64,000 nt of DNA from Marinobacterium_A aestuariivivens (GTDB lineage: Bacteria > Pseudomonadota > Gammaproteobacteria > Pseudomonadales > Balneatricaceae), in assembly GCF_042661465.1 (NCBI RefSeq), contig NZ_JBHSWE010000001.1, positions 496,001 through 560,000 of the forward strand, in the 5' to 3' direction. Shown in pieces: positions 1 through 7,619 of this stretch. The translations under genes were made by a program, and so were the position numbers. The notes below the pieces were generated by a model. The model was not told the DNA's origin. It saw only the letters and a program-made list of their open reading frames with translations, and searched no databases. Each line of letters opens with the position of its first letter. The first letter of the stretch is position 1.

Positions 1-358
1 AGATCGCCCTTCTTCAGCACCGGCGCGAGCGATTCGCTGGCAGCCTTGATGTAACGCAGGTCCGCCTTGTGAGTGCCACCGGTTTCGTCGTGGACAAAAG
101 GTGTGGGCACTGCCATCAGAAAGGCATCGGCGGGCTCCGGCTTGGTGGTGGCCCGCAGATAGCCTTCGGTTACGGCTGCGTGCACAACGATATCGAGTTC
201 GGGTTCGACGATATGGATCTCGCCCTTGTTGATGGTATCGACGGCATGCTGGTTGACGTCTACGCCGATGACTTTTTCTTGCGCGAGGCGAAGACGGCAG
301 CGGTGGGCAGCCCAATATAACCCAGGCCGATTACGGAAATCGTTTCAAAATTCATCAT
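1..358 (-). CDS. wecC: UDP-N-acetyl-D-mannosamine dehydrogenase, 5' part (partial; apparent frameshift)
   Basis: Only the N-terminal ~118 codons lie in the window; the gene runs off the left edge. The product oxidises UDP-ManNAc to UDP-ManNAcA with NAD+. The start shows the Rossmann motif VIGLGYIGLPTAA, then VDVNQHAVDTINKGEIHIVE and AVPTPF, which closely follow E. coli WecC. Two in-frame ATGs (358 and 355) follow an AAAGGA ribosome site. The frame breaks at the T5 run 273-277; one extra T restores ASRKKKVIGVDV. I read this as a sequencing undercall. It is the last visible gene of the capsule operon, directly downstream of wecB, whose product it uses. Confidence 0.88.
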
Positions 359-376
359 AGAGTCCTTTAGTCAAAA

Positions 377-1498
377 TCAGAGAGCGGCCAGGGCATCGCG
401 AATGCGCTGACAGGCCAGGCCATCGCCGTAGGGGTTGTGTGCGTAGCTCATGGTGTTGTAGGCATCCCGGTCGGTCAGCAGGGTGTTCAGCTCCCGGGTG
501 ATGGTTGCAACATCGGTTCCAACCAGCTTGACCGTTCCGGCCTCGACCGCTTCCGGGCGCTCGGTGGTATCGCGCATCACCAGTACCGGCTTGCCCAGGG
601 ATGGAGCCTCTTCCTGAATACCGCCGGAGTCGGTCAGAATGATGTGGGCACGATTCATCAGGTAGACGAACGGCAGGTAATCCTGCGGTGCAATCAGATG
701 GATGTTGTCGTGCGCCACCAGCAGCCGGTGAACCGGCTCCTGTACGTTGGGATTGAGATGCACCGGATAGACGATCTGCACATCGGGGTGCGCCTCGGCC
801 GTTTCCGCCAGCGCCTGGCAGATGCGCTCGAATCCGCCGCCGAAGCTCTCGCGCCGATGACCGGTGACGAGCACCATCTTCCTGTTATCGTCGAGAAAGT
901 CGAAACCCTGGCTCTGCGCTTTGGCAAGGCTCTGGTCCTTGTCCAGTTTGCGGACGACTTCCAGCAGCGCATCGATCACCGTATTGCCGGTCACATGAAT
1001 GTCGGATTCTTTGATGCCTTCATTCAGAAGATTCGAGCGCGAGGTCGCCGTCGGCGCGAAGTGAATATTGGCCAGCGCGCCGGTCAGCTTGCGATTACCC
1101 TCTTCCGGCCAGGGAGAATACACATTACCGGTACGCAGACCCGCTTCGACGTGACCGACCGGAATCTGCTGATAGTAGGCGGCCAGGGTGGTCGCGAAGG
1201 TCGTGGCGGTATCGCCGTGGACCAGCACCATGTCCGGCTTGAATTCGGCCAGCACGGCTTTCAGCCCCTGCAGAATACCGGTGGTGACATCGGTCAGGTC
1301 CTGGCCCGGCTTCATCAGGTTCAGGTCGTACTCCGGCTCGAGCTCGAACAGGCCGAGTACCTGATCCAGCATCTCACGGTGCTGGGCGGTTACGCAGACT
1401 TTGGCTTCGAAGCGCTCGTCGGCTGCCAGCTGCAGCGCGAGCGGCGCCATCTTGATGGCTTCCGGACGGGTTCCAAAAACGGTCAATACTTTCATCAT
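377..1498 (-). CDS. wecB: UDP-N-acetylglucosamine 2-epimerase (non-hydrolysing)
   Basis: Intact 373-aa protein, the normal length for WecB. It interconverts UDP-GlcNAc and UDP-ManNAc in the cytoplasm. The family motifs are all present: GTRPEAIKMAPL at the N-terminus, GHVEAGLRTGN near residue 120, TGHRRESFGGG near 215 and the sugar-nucleotide site TDSGGIQEEAPSLGKP near 290. Only a few bases separate it from the small gene upstream, and wecC follows after a short gap, so the pair should be cotranscribed and supply ManNAcA for the surface polymer. Confidence 0.95.
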   Translation of the reverse strand: MMKVLTVFGTRPEAIKMAPLALQLAADERFEAKVCVTAQHREMLDQVLGLFELEPEYDLNLMKPGQDLTDVTTGILQGLKAVLAEFKPDMVLVHGDTATTFATTLAAYYQQIPVGHVEAGLRTGNVYSPWPEEGNRKLTGALANIHFAPTATSRSNLLNEGIKESDIHVTGNTVIDALLEVVRKLDKDQSLAKAQSQGFDFLDDNRKMVLVTGHRRESFGGGFERICQALAETAEAHPDVQIVYPVHLNPNVQEPVHRLLVAHDNIHLIAPQDYLPFVYLMNRAHIILTDSGGIQEEAPSLGKPVLVMRDTTERPEAVEAGTVKLVGTDVATITRELNTLLTDRDAYNTMSYAHNPYGDGLACQRIRDALAAL

Positions 1499-1505
1499 AA
1501 TTGTC

Positions 1506-1946
1506 TCAACGGTCCATCAATTGGTATTCAAGCTCTTGGCAGCGATTGAAATAGTGTTCGAGAAGTTGCTGGGTTTGTGCCAACTGGTTGTCTTGCCCAA
1601 CATCGCTCACCGCAGAACTCAGGTACTCGTCCAGATTTGATTGCAACTTCGGAATCACTACATCCTGGCTCTGCTTTTTCACTACAGGAGCACCACGGCC
1701 TTCCGCTTTTCCCTTGTGGATAAAATGAAGCACAGGATTGACACCCGCCTGGGCCACATCGGGATTCTCGCGCAGATACTCCCGAGTATTGAACTTCGCA
1801 GAAGGATTTCGACGCATTATCCAGCCATAACGAAGAAAATGCTCGGCGGGGTCCATCCCAACCTTTTGTACATCGCTATACTGGTTTAAATACCACTCAG
1901 AATCGAACAGATCGGACTGGCTTAACGCTTGATAATCAGTTTCCAT
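1506..1946 (-). CDS. Small protein with two glycosyltransferase-associated WYL..NPDV-type repeats
   Basis: About 146 aa from the ATG at 1946; an in-frame GTG at 1967 is a less likely start. It contains two copies of a ~38-residue unit: DLFDSEWYLNQYSDV..DPAEHFLRYG, then FNTREYLRENPDV..NPVLHFIHKG. Units of this kind are known at the N-terminus of capsule glycosyltransferases and related surface-polysaccharide proteins. Here the repeats stand alone, followed by a ~60-residue polar tail. No catalytic domain is visible. It lies between rmlA and wecB in the operon, so a role in polymer assembly is likely, but the function is unknown. It could be a remnant of a larger glycosyltransferase. Confidence 0.7.
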   Translation of the reverse strand: METDYQALSQSDLFDSEWYLNQYSDVQKVGMDPAEHFLRYGWIMRRNPSAKFNTREYLRENPDVAQAGVNPVLHFIHKGKAEGRGAPVVKKQSQDVVIPKLQSNLDEYLSSAVSDVGQDNQLAQTQQLLEHYFNRCQELEYQLMDR

Positions 1947-1981
1947 GGCATTCGCCCATTTTCTCACTTACTATATAAAAT

Positions 1982-2856
1982 TTACTGCTCACTCAATAAA
2001 CGGTGCAGGTAAAGGCCATACCCCGTTTTCTCCAGCTTGCCAGCCAGATAAGCCAGTTTCTCCCGGCCGATCCAGCCGGCACGCCAGGCGATCTCTTCGA
2101 GACAGGCCACTTTCAACCCCTGACGATGCTCGATCGTTTGCACATACTGACTCGCTTCGATCAGGCTGTCGTGCGTACCGGTATCGAGCCAGGCAAAGCC
2201 TCGGCCAAACTGCTCTACATGTAACTGACCCAGCTCAAGATAAGCATTGTTGACGGAGGTAATTTCAAGTTCCCCCGGTCTGATGGCTTTACTTCTTTGG
2301 CGATATCTACAACGTTATTGTCATAGAAGTACAGCCCGGTCACCGCATAGGGCGATTTGGGCTTTTCCGGCTTTTCTTCAATGGATATGGCGTTGCCCAG
2401 GTCATCGAACTCGACCACACCGAAACGCTCCGGGTCGTTGACCAGGTAGCCGAACACAGTAGCTCCCTTTTCACGGGCGCAGGCCCGTTTCAGTTGGTCG
2501 GAAAAGTGCTGGCCATGGAAGATATTATCCCCGAGTACCAGACAGACCGGGTCGGAGCCGATGAATTCTTCACCGATGATAAAGGCCTGCGCCAGACCGT
2601 CCGGCGACGGCTGCACGGCATAGCTGAAATTGACCCCAAATTGCTCACCGCTGCCCAGCAGTTTTTCGTACTGGGGCAAGTCATCCGGTGTCGAAATGAT
2701 CAGAATCTCACGGATGCCGGACAACATCAGCACCGAGATCGGATAGTAGATCATCGGCTTGTCATAGATGGGCAGCAGTTGCTTGGATACGCCCAGTGTG
2801 ATCGGGTGAAGCCTGGTTCCGGACCCGCCGGCCAGTACAATACCTTTGCGTGCCAT
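1982..2856 (-). CDS. rmlA: Glucose-1-phosphate thymidylyltransferase (apparent frameshift)
   Basis: Makes dTDP-glucose from dTTP and glucose-1-phosphate, the first step to dTDP-rhamnose. Motifs: GGSGTRLHPIT and SKQLLPIYDKPMIYYP at the N-terminus, LGDNIFHG near residue 110, and EEKP. The frame breaks after KPSDRG at a C5 run (2272-2276, plus strand). Adding one C restores ELEITSVNNAYLELGQL and then WLDTGTHDSLIEA, ending at the TAA 1982-1984. The restored protein is ~291 aa, the family's usual length. It is followed by the small repeat protein and wecB on the same strand. Confidence 0.93.
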
Positions 2857-2868
2857 CTGTAATGCTCC

Positions 2869-3825
2869 TTAACCTGAGTTCTGGAGATATTCGCTCAGTG
2901 TCAGGCCGAGCTGCGACTGCCAGTCGGGCAGTTCGATATTCAGCGCCCGCTCGAGCCGGCCAAGGTTCAGCCGGGAATTCAACGGCCGCCTGGCCGGTGT
3001 GTGATACTGTTCAGTTGTGATCGCTGCGACCTGTTGCGGGCCGATAGCCAGTTCCATCCCCTGTTCTTTCGCCAAGGTGAAGATCGCCCGGGCGAAGCCG
3101 TGCCAGCTGGTTTCGCCGTGGGGGGCGAGGTGGTAGATGCCGTGCAGGTTCGCGAACGGACAGCCCTCTGCACCAGTAACGCCCGAGTTATTCGCAGCGA
3201 GGGCGCCGCTCCCACGGGGCGAGCGAGGGAGTTTCGAGACGGCGAGGGCCGTGACTTCGGCGATCAGGCGCGCAGGGGTCGGGGCGCCGATCTGGTCGGC
3301 AACGACATTCAGGCTGTCGCGCTCCCTACCAAGGTGCAGCATCGTCTTCATAAAGTTGTGGCCGCGGGCGCTGTACACCCAGCTTGTTCGGAAGATCAGG
3401 TGCCTTGCGCCGGACGCCGCTATCGCCTCGTCACCTGCCCGCTTACTGGCACCGTAGACCGACAGCGGACCGGTTTCGCTCGCTTCGGTCCAAGGCACGG
3501 AACCGCTGCCCGGATAGACGTAGTCCGAGGAGTAGTGGATCAGCCAGCTACTCTGCGCCTGCGCATAGGCGGCCAACAGAGCGGGCAGCTCGGCGTTGAG
3601 GCGATAGGCCGCGGCTTCTTCCTTTTCAGCCGCATCCACGGCCGTCCAGGCGGCGGCGTTGACGATCAGGTCGGGGCCTGTCGATTCGACGAAGCGGCCG
3701 ACGGCCTCGAGGTCGCACAGGTCCAGTTCCTGGCGCGTCGGGGCGACGATGTCACCGAAAACCGCCAGGCTGCGCAACAGTTCGAAGCCGACCTGCCCCG
3801 TGCTACCGGTCAGCAGGATTCTCAT
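2869..3825 (-). CDS. rmlD: dTDP-4-dehydrorhamnose reductase with an in-frame palindromic-repeat insertion
   Basis: 318-aa NAD(P)H-dependent short-chain reductase for the last step of dTDP-L-rhamnose synthesis. The start MRILLTGSTGQVG (ATG 3823-3825) overlaps the rmlB stop as ATGA, which is why I prefer it to an upstream in-frame codon. The Rossmann glycine motif, SSDYVY and the catalytic YGASK are visible. Between AVSKLP and ANLHGIYHL there are about 25 residues (rich in S, G, A, N) absent from typical RmlD. The underlying DNA matches the GTAGGAGC-type palindromic repeat found between genes here (see the repeat entry). rmlC is not in the window. Confidence 0.93.
   Translation of the reverse strand: MRILLTGSTGQVGFELLRSLAVFGDIVAPTRQELDLCDLEAVGRFVESTGPDLIVNAAAWTAVDAAEKEEAAAYRLNAELPALLAAYAQAQSSWLIHYSSDYVYPGSGSVPWTEASETGPLSVYGASKRAGDEAIAASGARHLIFRTSWVYSARGHNFMKTMLHLGRERDSLNVVADQIGAPTPARLIAEVTALAVSKLPRSPRGSGALAANNSGVTGAEGCPFANLHGIYHLAPHGETSWHGFARAIFTLAKEQGMELAIGPQQVAAITTEQYHTPARRPLNSRLNLGRLERALNIELPDWQSQLGLTLSEYLQNSG
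3155..3240. repeat. Palindromic repeat half-element inside rmlD
   Basis: The plus-strand core reads approximately TTCGCAGCGAGGGCGCCGCT then CCCACGG. It closely matches the right half of the intergenic element at 33217-33297. It is read in frame by rmlD and accounts for the extra residues before GIYHL. The exact boundaries are estimates from comparison with the usual RmlD pattern. Confidence 0.6.
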
Positions 3826-4955
3826 GCCAGGGCACCCAGTCGTTCGCCCTGGTAGCTGCCGTCCTGCACCCGGCGCCACCATTTTTCGTTGGCCAGGTAC
3901 CACTCCACTGTCTTGCGCAGTCCGGTTTCGAAGGTCTCACGCGGCACCCAACCCAGCTCGCGCTCGATCCTGCCGGCGTCAATCGCGTAGCGCAGATCAT
4001 GGCCGGGGCGGTCGGTGACATAGGTGATCAGATCGCTGTACGCAGACACGCCCTCGGGCTTCTCTGGTGCCAGTTCCTCGAGCAGCTCGCAGAGTCTGTG
4101 TACGACCTCGATATTCTGCTTCTCGTTGTGGCCGCCGATATTGTAGGTCTCACCCACAGCCCCTTCCTGAGCGACCAGCACCAATGCCCGGGCGTGATCC
4201 TCGACGAAGAGCCAGTCGCGCACCTGCTTGCCATCGCCGTACACCGGCAGCGGCTTGCCGGCCAGCGCATTGAGGATCATCAGCGGAATCAGCTTTTCCG
4301 GGAAGTGATAGGGGCCGTAGTTGTTGGAACAGTTGGTCACCAGGCTCGGCAGGCCAAAGGTACGCTGCCAGGCCCGTACCAGATGGTCGGAGCTGGCCTT
4401 GCTCGCCGAATAGGGAGAACTCGGCGCATAGGGTGTCGTTTCGGTGAAGAGGTCGTCAGCGCCATGGAGGTCGCCGTAGACCTCGTCGGTCGAGATATGG
4501 TGAAAGCGGAACGCCTGTGCCTTTTTCGGATCGCTCTCTTTCAGGCCGACCCAATAGCGGCGAGCCGCCTCGAGCAGTGTATAGGTGCCGACGATATTGG
4601 TCTGGATGAAGTCGGCCGGACCGTCGATGGAACGGTCGACATGGCTTTCGGCGGCCAGGTGCATCAGGATATCGGGCCGGTAACGATTGAAAGCGCCCTC
4701 TACCGCCGCTGCATCGCAAATATCTGCCTTTACGAAATGGTATCTGGGGTTCGAAACGACCTCCGCCAATGACTCAAGATTACCGGCGTACGTAAGCGTG
4801 TCGAAGTTAACGACACAATGCTCAGTATTTTTAATAATCTCGCGAATCACGGCAGAACCTATAAAGCCAGCCCCGCCGGTGACCAGAATCGTTTTTTCTT
4901 TCACATTCACGTCTACCTGAGATTGGGAATCGTGATTTTCTCTCGGATCAGTCAC
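3822..4955 (-). CDS. rmlB: dTDP-glucose 4,6-dehydratase
   Basis: 377-aa extended SDR enzyme making dTDP-4-keto-6-deoxyglucose. Motifs: TGGAGFIGSAV (NAD binding), HLAAESHVDRSI, STDEVYGD, catalytic YSASKASSD, then NCSNNYGPYHFPEKLIP. The longest reading starts at a GTG (4953-4955) inside the last codons of kpsE, an 8-base overlap suggesting translational coupling. A GTG about 15 codons later would give the more usual ~360 residues. The stop overlaps the rmlD start. It links the kps export block to the nucleotide-sugar block. Confidence 0.95.
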   Translation of the reverse strand: MTDPRENHDSQSQVDVNVKEKTILVTGGAGFIGSAVIREIIKNTEHCVVNFDTLTYAGNLESLAEVVSNPRYHFVKADICDAAAVEGAFNRYRPDILMHLAAESHVDRSIDGPADFIQTNIVGTYTLLEAARRYWVGLKESDPKKAQAFRFHHISTDEVYGDLHGADDLFTETTPYAPSSPYSASKASSDHLVRAWQRTFGLPSLVTNCSNNYGPYHFPEKLIPLMILNALAGKPLPVYGDGKQVRDWLFVEDHARALVLVAQEGAVGETYNIGGHNEKQNIEVVHRLCELLEELAPEKPEGVSAYSDLITYVTDRPGHDLRYAIDAGRIERELGWVPRETFETGLRKTVEWYLANEKWWRRVQDGSYQGERLGALA

Positions 4956-6036
4956 GATGATCTTTGACGATCAGAACCAGCATCTGGAAAATCAACCCCA
5001 GAAACAGCGCAATAATCGCAAACACGATGATGTTGTAGAGACGCCTTGGCTCGATCGAATATTCAGGCAGTGTGGGGCTTTGCAGTACCGATACCTGTTT
5101 CAGTTTTCGTGCAGCCTCGATTCGGGTGTTTTCCAGGGCGGCCAGGGCACCTGAATAGCTCTGCTGAGCAAACTGGGCCTTCAGCTCCAGCGTCTGATAC
5201 TCCGACGATACGGTGTTGAGTGCGCCGCCCGACTGTTGAGCCATCCGCGCCCGCTCAAGGGAGATTTGATTGTTCAGGGCCTGAATCTCTCTTGCGACTT
5301 TCAGGACCTCAGGCGAGCGAGCGCTCTGGTAGCTGGCCAAGGCGGTACGTTTGGCTTTCAGGTTCGCAAGCTGAGCCTCGAGGTTGGCAACGACAGCATT
5401 GAGGCTTTCTACGGTGCCCGTTGGGGATACCAGTCCGTTCGCGTTCTGATAATCGAGCAGTGCCTGTCTGGCCTCGCTGAACCTGCCGCTGAGCTGGCTG
5501 ACCTGCTTTTCGAGAAAACGTACCTGCTCTTCTGCAAGGCGCTGCCCCATCGCATTCATATGCGCCTCACCTTCGCTGAGAAGCAGGGATGCAATCGCAT
5601 GTGCCATACCGGGGCTGAAAGCTTCCACGCGAATGCGCAGTACCTGTGCATAGTCGTCCAGCTCAACGGCTATCCGCTTCAGGTAATACTCGTGTACCTC
5701 CTCGATGGGCGCATCCTCCTCCATGAGACGCGAGAATACATCGATATCGCTGCTGGAGTAATGCTGACGAAAGTCCAGCTCTGCATCGACCTTGCGCAGC
5801 ATATCGACCGACAAAAGATAGTCACGCAGCAGCAGCATATCTCCGCTTCCTCCCGCAGCTCCACTCAACAGTGAAGAGAAGCTGAGGGTAGGCGGAGCGA
5901 TCTGCGGGCTTTCAAGCACGACGTTCGATTCGGATACATATCGATCGCTGGCCCAAACCGACCAGTACAGGGTGACCGCCGCTATGGAAACCAGACAGAA
6001 AAGCCAGTATGGGTAACGCTGTACTAAGTGCTTCAT
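4948..6036 (-). CDS. kpsE: Capsule polysaccharide export inner-membrane protein (KpsE/CtrB type)
   Basis: 362-aa polysaccharide co-polymerase-like protein. One membrane segment near the N-terminus (about 11-30, WLFCLVSIAAVTLYW), a long periplasmic helical region (about 150-300, rich in A, E, Q, L) and a second membrane segment near 335-358. This two-helix topology is that of KpsE/CtrB, which links the ABC exporter to the outer-membrane protein. It lies between kpsT and rmlB; the order kpsD-M-T-E matches region 1 of group 3 capsule loci. Confidence 0.92.
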   Translation of the reverse strand: MKHLVQRYPYWLFCLVSIAAVTLYWSVWASDRYVSESNVVLESPQIAPPTLSFSSLLSGAAGGSGDMLLLRDYLLSVDMLRKVDAELDFRQHYSSSDIDVFSRLMEEDAPIEEVHEYYLKRIAVELDDYAQVLRIRVEAFSPGMAHAIASLLLSEGEAHMNAMGQRLAEEQVRFLEKQVSQLSGRFSEARQALLDYQNANGLVSPTGTVESLNAVVANLEAQLANLKAKRTALASYQSARSPEVLKVAREIQALNNQISLERARMAQQSGGALNTVSSEYQTLELKAQFAQQSYSGALAALENTRIEAARKLKQVSVLQSPTLPEYSIEPRRLYNIIVFAIIALFLGLIFQMLVLIVKDHRD

Positions 6037-6087
6037 TTTAATTTAAACCCAATAAACTTGTGCCAAATACGGTTTGTATATTCGTCG

Positions 6088-6771
6088 CTACTGCGTTCCG
6101 GCCTTTGACTTCAGAGGAGCGGAGTCATGGTAGGCTGCGATGGCGTCATTGATGTTATCGAACCAGACAGCAGATCCCTGATGGAGCAATATTCCGGCCT
6201 GACACAGTTCTTTAAGAATCCCTTCACTGTGGGAAACCATTATAAGGCTGCTTTTCCCGATCCGGCTCTTGAAAGCCTCTTCCGCTTTCTGCCTGAAAGT
6301 ACGGTCACCGACTGCAGTCGCTTCATCGGATAGATAGACATCGAAATCGAAGGCAAGCGACAGGCCAAACGCCAAACGGGCACGCATCCCCGACGAATAG
6401 GTTTTAACCGGCTCGTCAAATGCTTTACCTATCTCTGCAAACTCCTCTACGCGACGAATGACCTCTCTGAGATCGTGCTGCCCGCCATGGATGCGTGCAA
6501 CGAACTTGACGTTCTGCCGCCCCGTCATCGACCGTTGAAAGCCCCCGCTCAAGCCGATGGGCCAGGATACGCTGCAGTCCCGGGTGATCTCCCCGCGGTC
6601 CGGATTATCCATCCCTCCGATAAGTCGCAGCAGAGTCGATTTGCCGGCACCATTCCGCCCAACCAAACCAACACTGATGTTTGCTGGAATCTCAAGGTTG
6701 ATATCGCGAAGTACCCAGTCGCTGCCGTGATGATTGTGATAGCGCTTGTACAGATCTTTTATGCGAATCAT
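6088..6771 (-). CDS. kpsT: Capsule polysaccharide ABC exporter, ATPase subunit
   Basis: 227-aa ATP-binding subunit. Walker A GRNGAGKST at about 38-46, signature SSGMRARLAFGLSLAF near 145, Walker B DVYLSDEA and the switch histidine in MVSHSEG. The degenerate signature and short length are typical of KpsT/CtrD. The start overlaps the end of kpsM by four bases, so the two subunits are translationally coupled. It powers export of the lipid-linked polymer across the inner membrane. Confidence 0.95.
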   Translation of the reverse strand: MIRIKDLYKRYHNHHGSDWVLRDINLEIPANISVGLVGRNGAGKSTLLRLIGGMDNPDRGEITRDCSVSWPIGLSGGFQRSMTGRQNVKFVARIHGGQHDLREVIRRVEEFAEIGKAFDEPVKTYSSGMRARLAFGLSLAFDFDVYLSDEATAVGDRTFRQKAEEAFKSRIGKSSLIMVSHSEGILKELCQAGILLHQGSAVWFDNINDAIAAYHDSAPLKSKAGTQ

Positions 6772-7553
6772 TGCGCTTTCAGCCTCATCTCGAATCGCAA
6801 GTGCAGCATCAGGCCCAGTGATGTCAGGCTCAAGGTCCAGAGCCAGAGATAGGTCAGACTGATACCATCAAGCGAACGATACTCAGCAAAAAAGCTCTGC
6901 CTCAGGCTCTCGAGTCCATGAACGATGGGGTTCCAGAGTACATATTGCTGAAGATCATGAGGAACGAAGTTCAACGGAATAATCACCCCCGAGATGATCA
7001 TCAATGGCAACGAAATAATGCGAACAACACGCCCCATCTCTGGCACCAGGGAAGACAGGGCCGACAGCGTCAGCCCTGCTCCCATACCCAGGGCCCACAG
7101 AGACAGCCAGTCGAAGAGAGCTTCCAACGGACTTTCAGGCATTAAACCCACGTCCAGCAAAAGCCCCGCCGCTATAAAGAGGAGGAAAATAAAGGTCTTC
7201 AACATGCCTTCCAGGAAGCATCGAACCAGAACCGGGTCCACTGCCTTAACCTGTCGGTAGGCAAAAAGTCCTTTGTTGGCTTCAACAGCTCCCAGAGAGC
7301 GCATCATATTCTCGCGGAACAGGAAAAAACCGAACAGACCTGTAATCAGCCAGGGCACGAAGTCCGCTCCGGCGATATGCTTACCGCCCATGATCAGCGT
7401 CCGGATAGCCACCATAATGAGGACCAATGCGATCGGTTCGGCCAGCATCCAGAACCAGGCCATACGGTCGGCCATGGTGCGGGCGACGGCTTCGCGCATA
7501 AAGAGCGCGTACCAGACCGATCTTGTGACCTGCCAGGGAGTACGGGTTTTCAA
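6768..7553 (-). CDS. kpsM: Capsule polysaccharide ABC exporter, permease subunit (ABC-2 type)
   Basis: 261-aa integral membrane protein with about six hydrophobic helices. The N-terminal pattern RSVWYALFMREAVARTMADR and FWMLAEPIALVLIM is characteristic of KpsM. It forms the membrane channel for KpsT. It is separated from kpsD by about 66 bases that include a perfect GC-rich hairpin. ABC-2 export argues for a group 2/3-type polymer made in the cytoplasm rather than a Wzx/Wzy system. Confidence 0.95.
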   Translation of the reverse strand: MKTRTPWQVTRSVWYALFMREAVARTMADRMAWFWMLAEPIALVLIMVAIRTLIMGGKHIAGADFVPWLITGLFGFFLFRENMMRSLGAVEANKGLFAYRQVKAVDPVLVRCFLEGMLKTFIFLLFIAAGLLLDVGLMPESPLEALFDWLSLWALGMGAGLTLSALSSLVPEMGRVVRIISLPLMIISGVIIPLNFVPHDLQQYVLWNPIVHGLESLRQSFFAEYRSLDGISLTYLWLWTLSLTSLGLMLHLRFEMRLKAQ

Positions 7554-7577
7554 GACATCAAACTCCGTAAAATGAAG

Positions 7578-7598
7578 GCGCGGGCCAGGAGCCCGCGC
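7578..7598 (-). terminator. GC-rich hairpin between kpsD and kpsM (possible attenuator)
   Basis: Perfect 7-bp stem GCGCGGG/CCCGCGC with a 7-base loop, inside the operon. The minus-strand sequence after it is only mildly T-rich, so it is at best a weak terminator. It could reduce readthrough into kpsMTE or protect the upstream transcript, and would be overridden if RfaH acts at the ops site. Confidence 0.35.
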
Positions 7599-7619
7599 GG
7601 GGTATCGCGTGAACGAAGA

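Noticed and set aside
437..1549. Long open reading frame opposite wecB
   Set aside because: It mirrors the high-GC wecB gene in a complementary frame; wecB has all family motifs, this reading has none. The same applies to other long antisense readings in the window.
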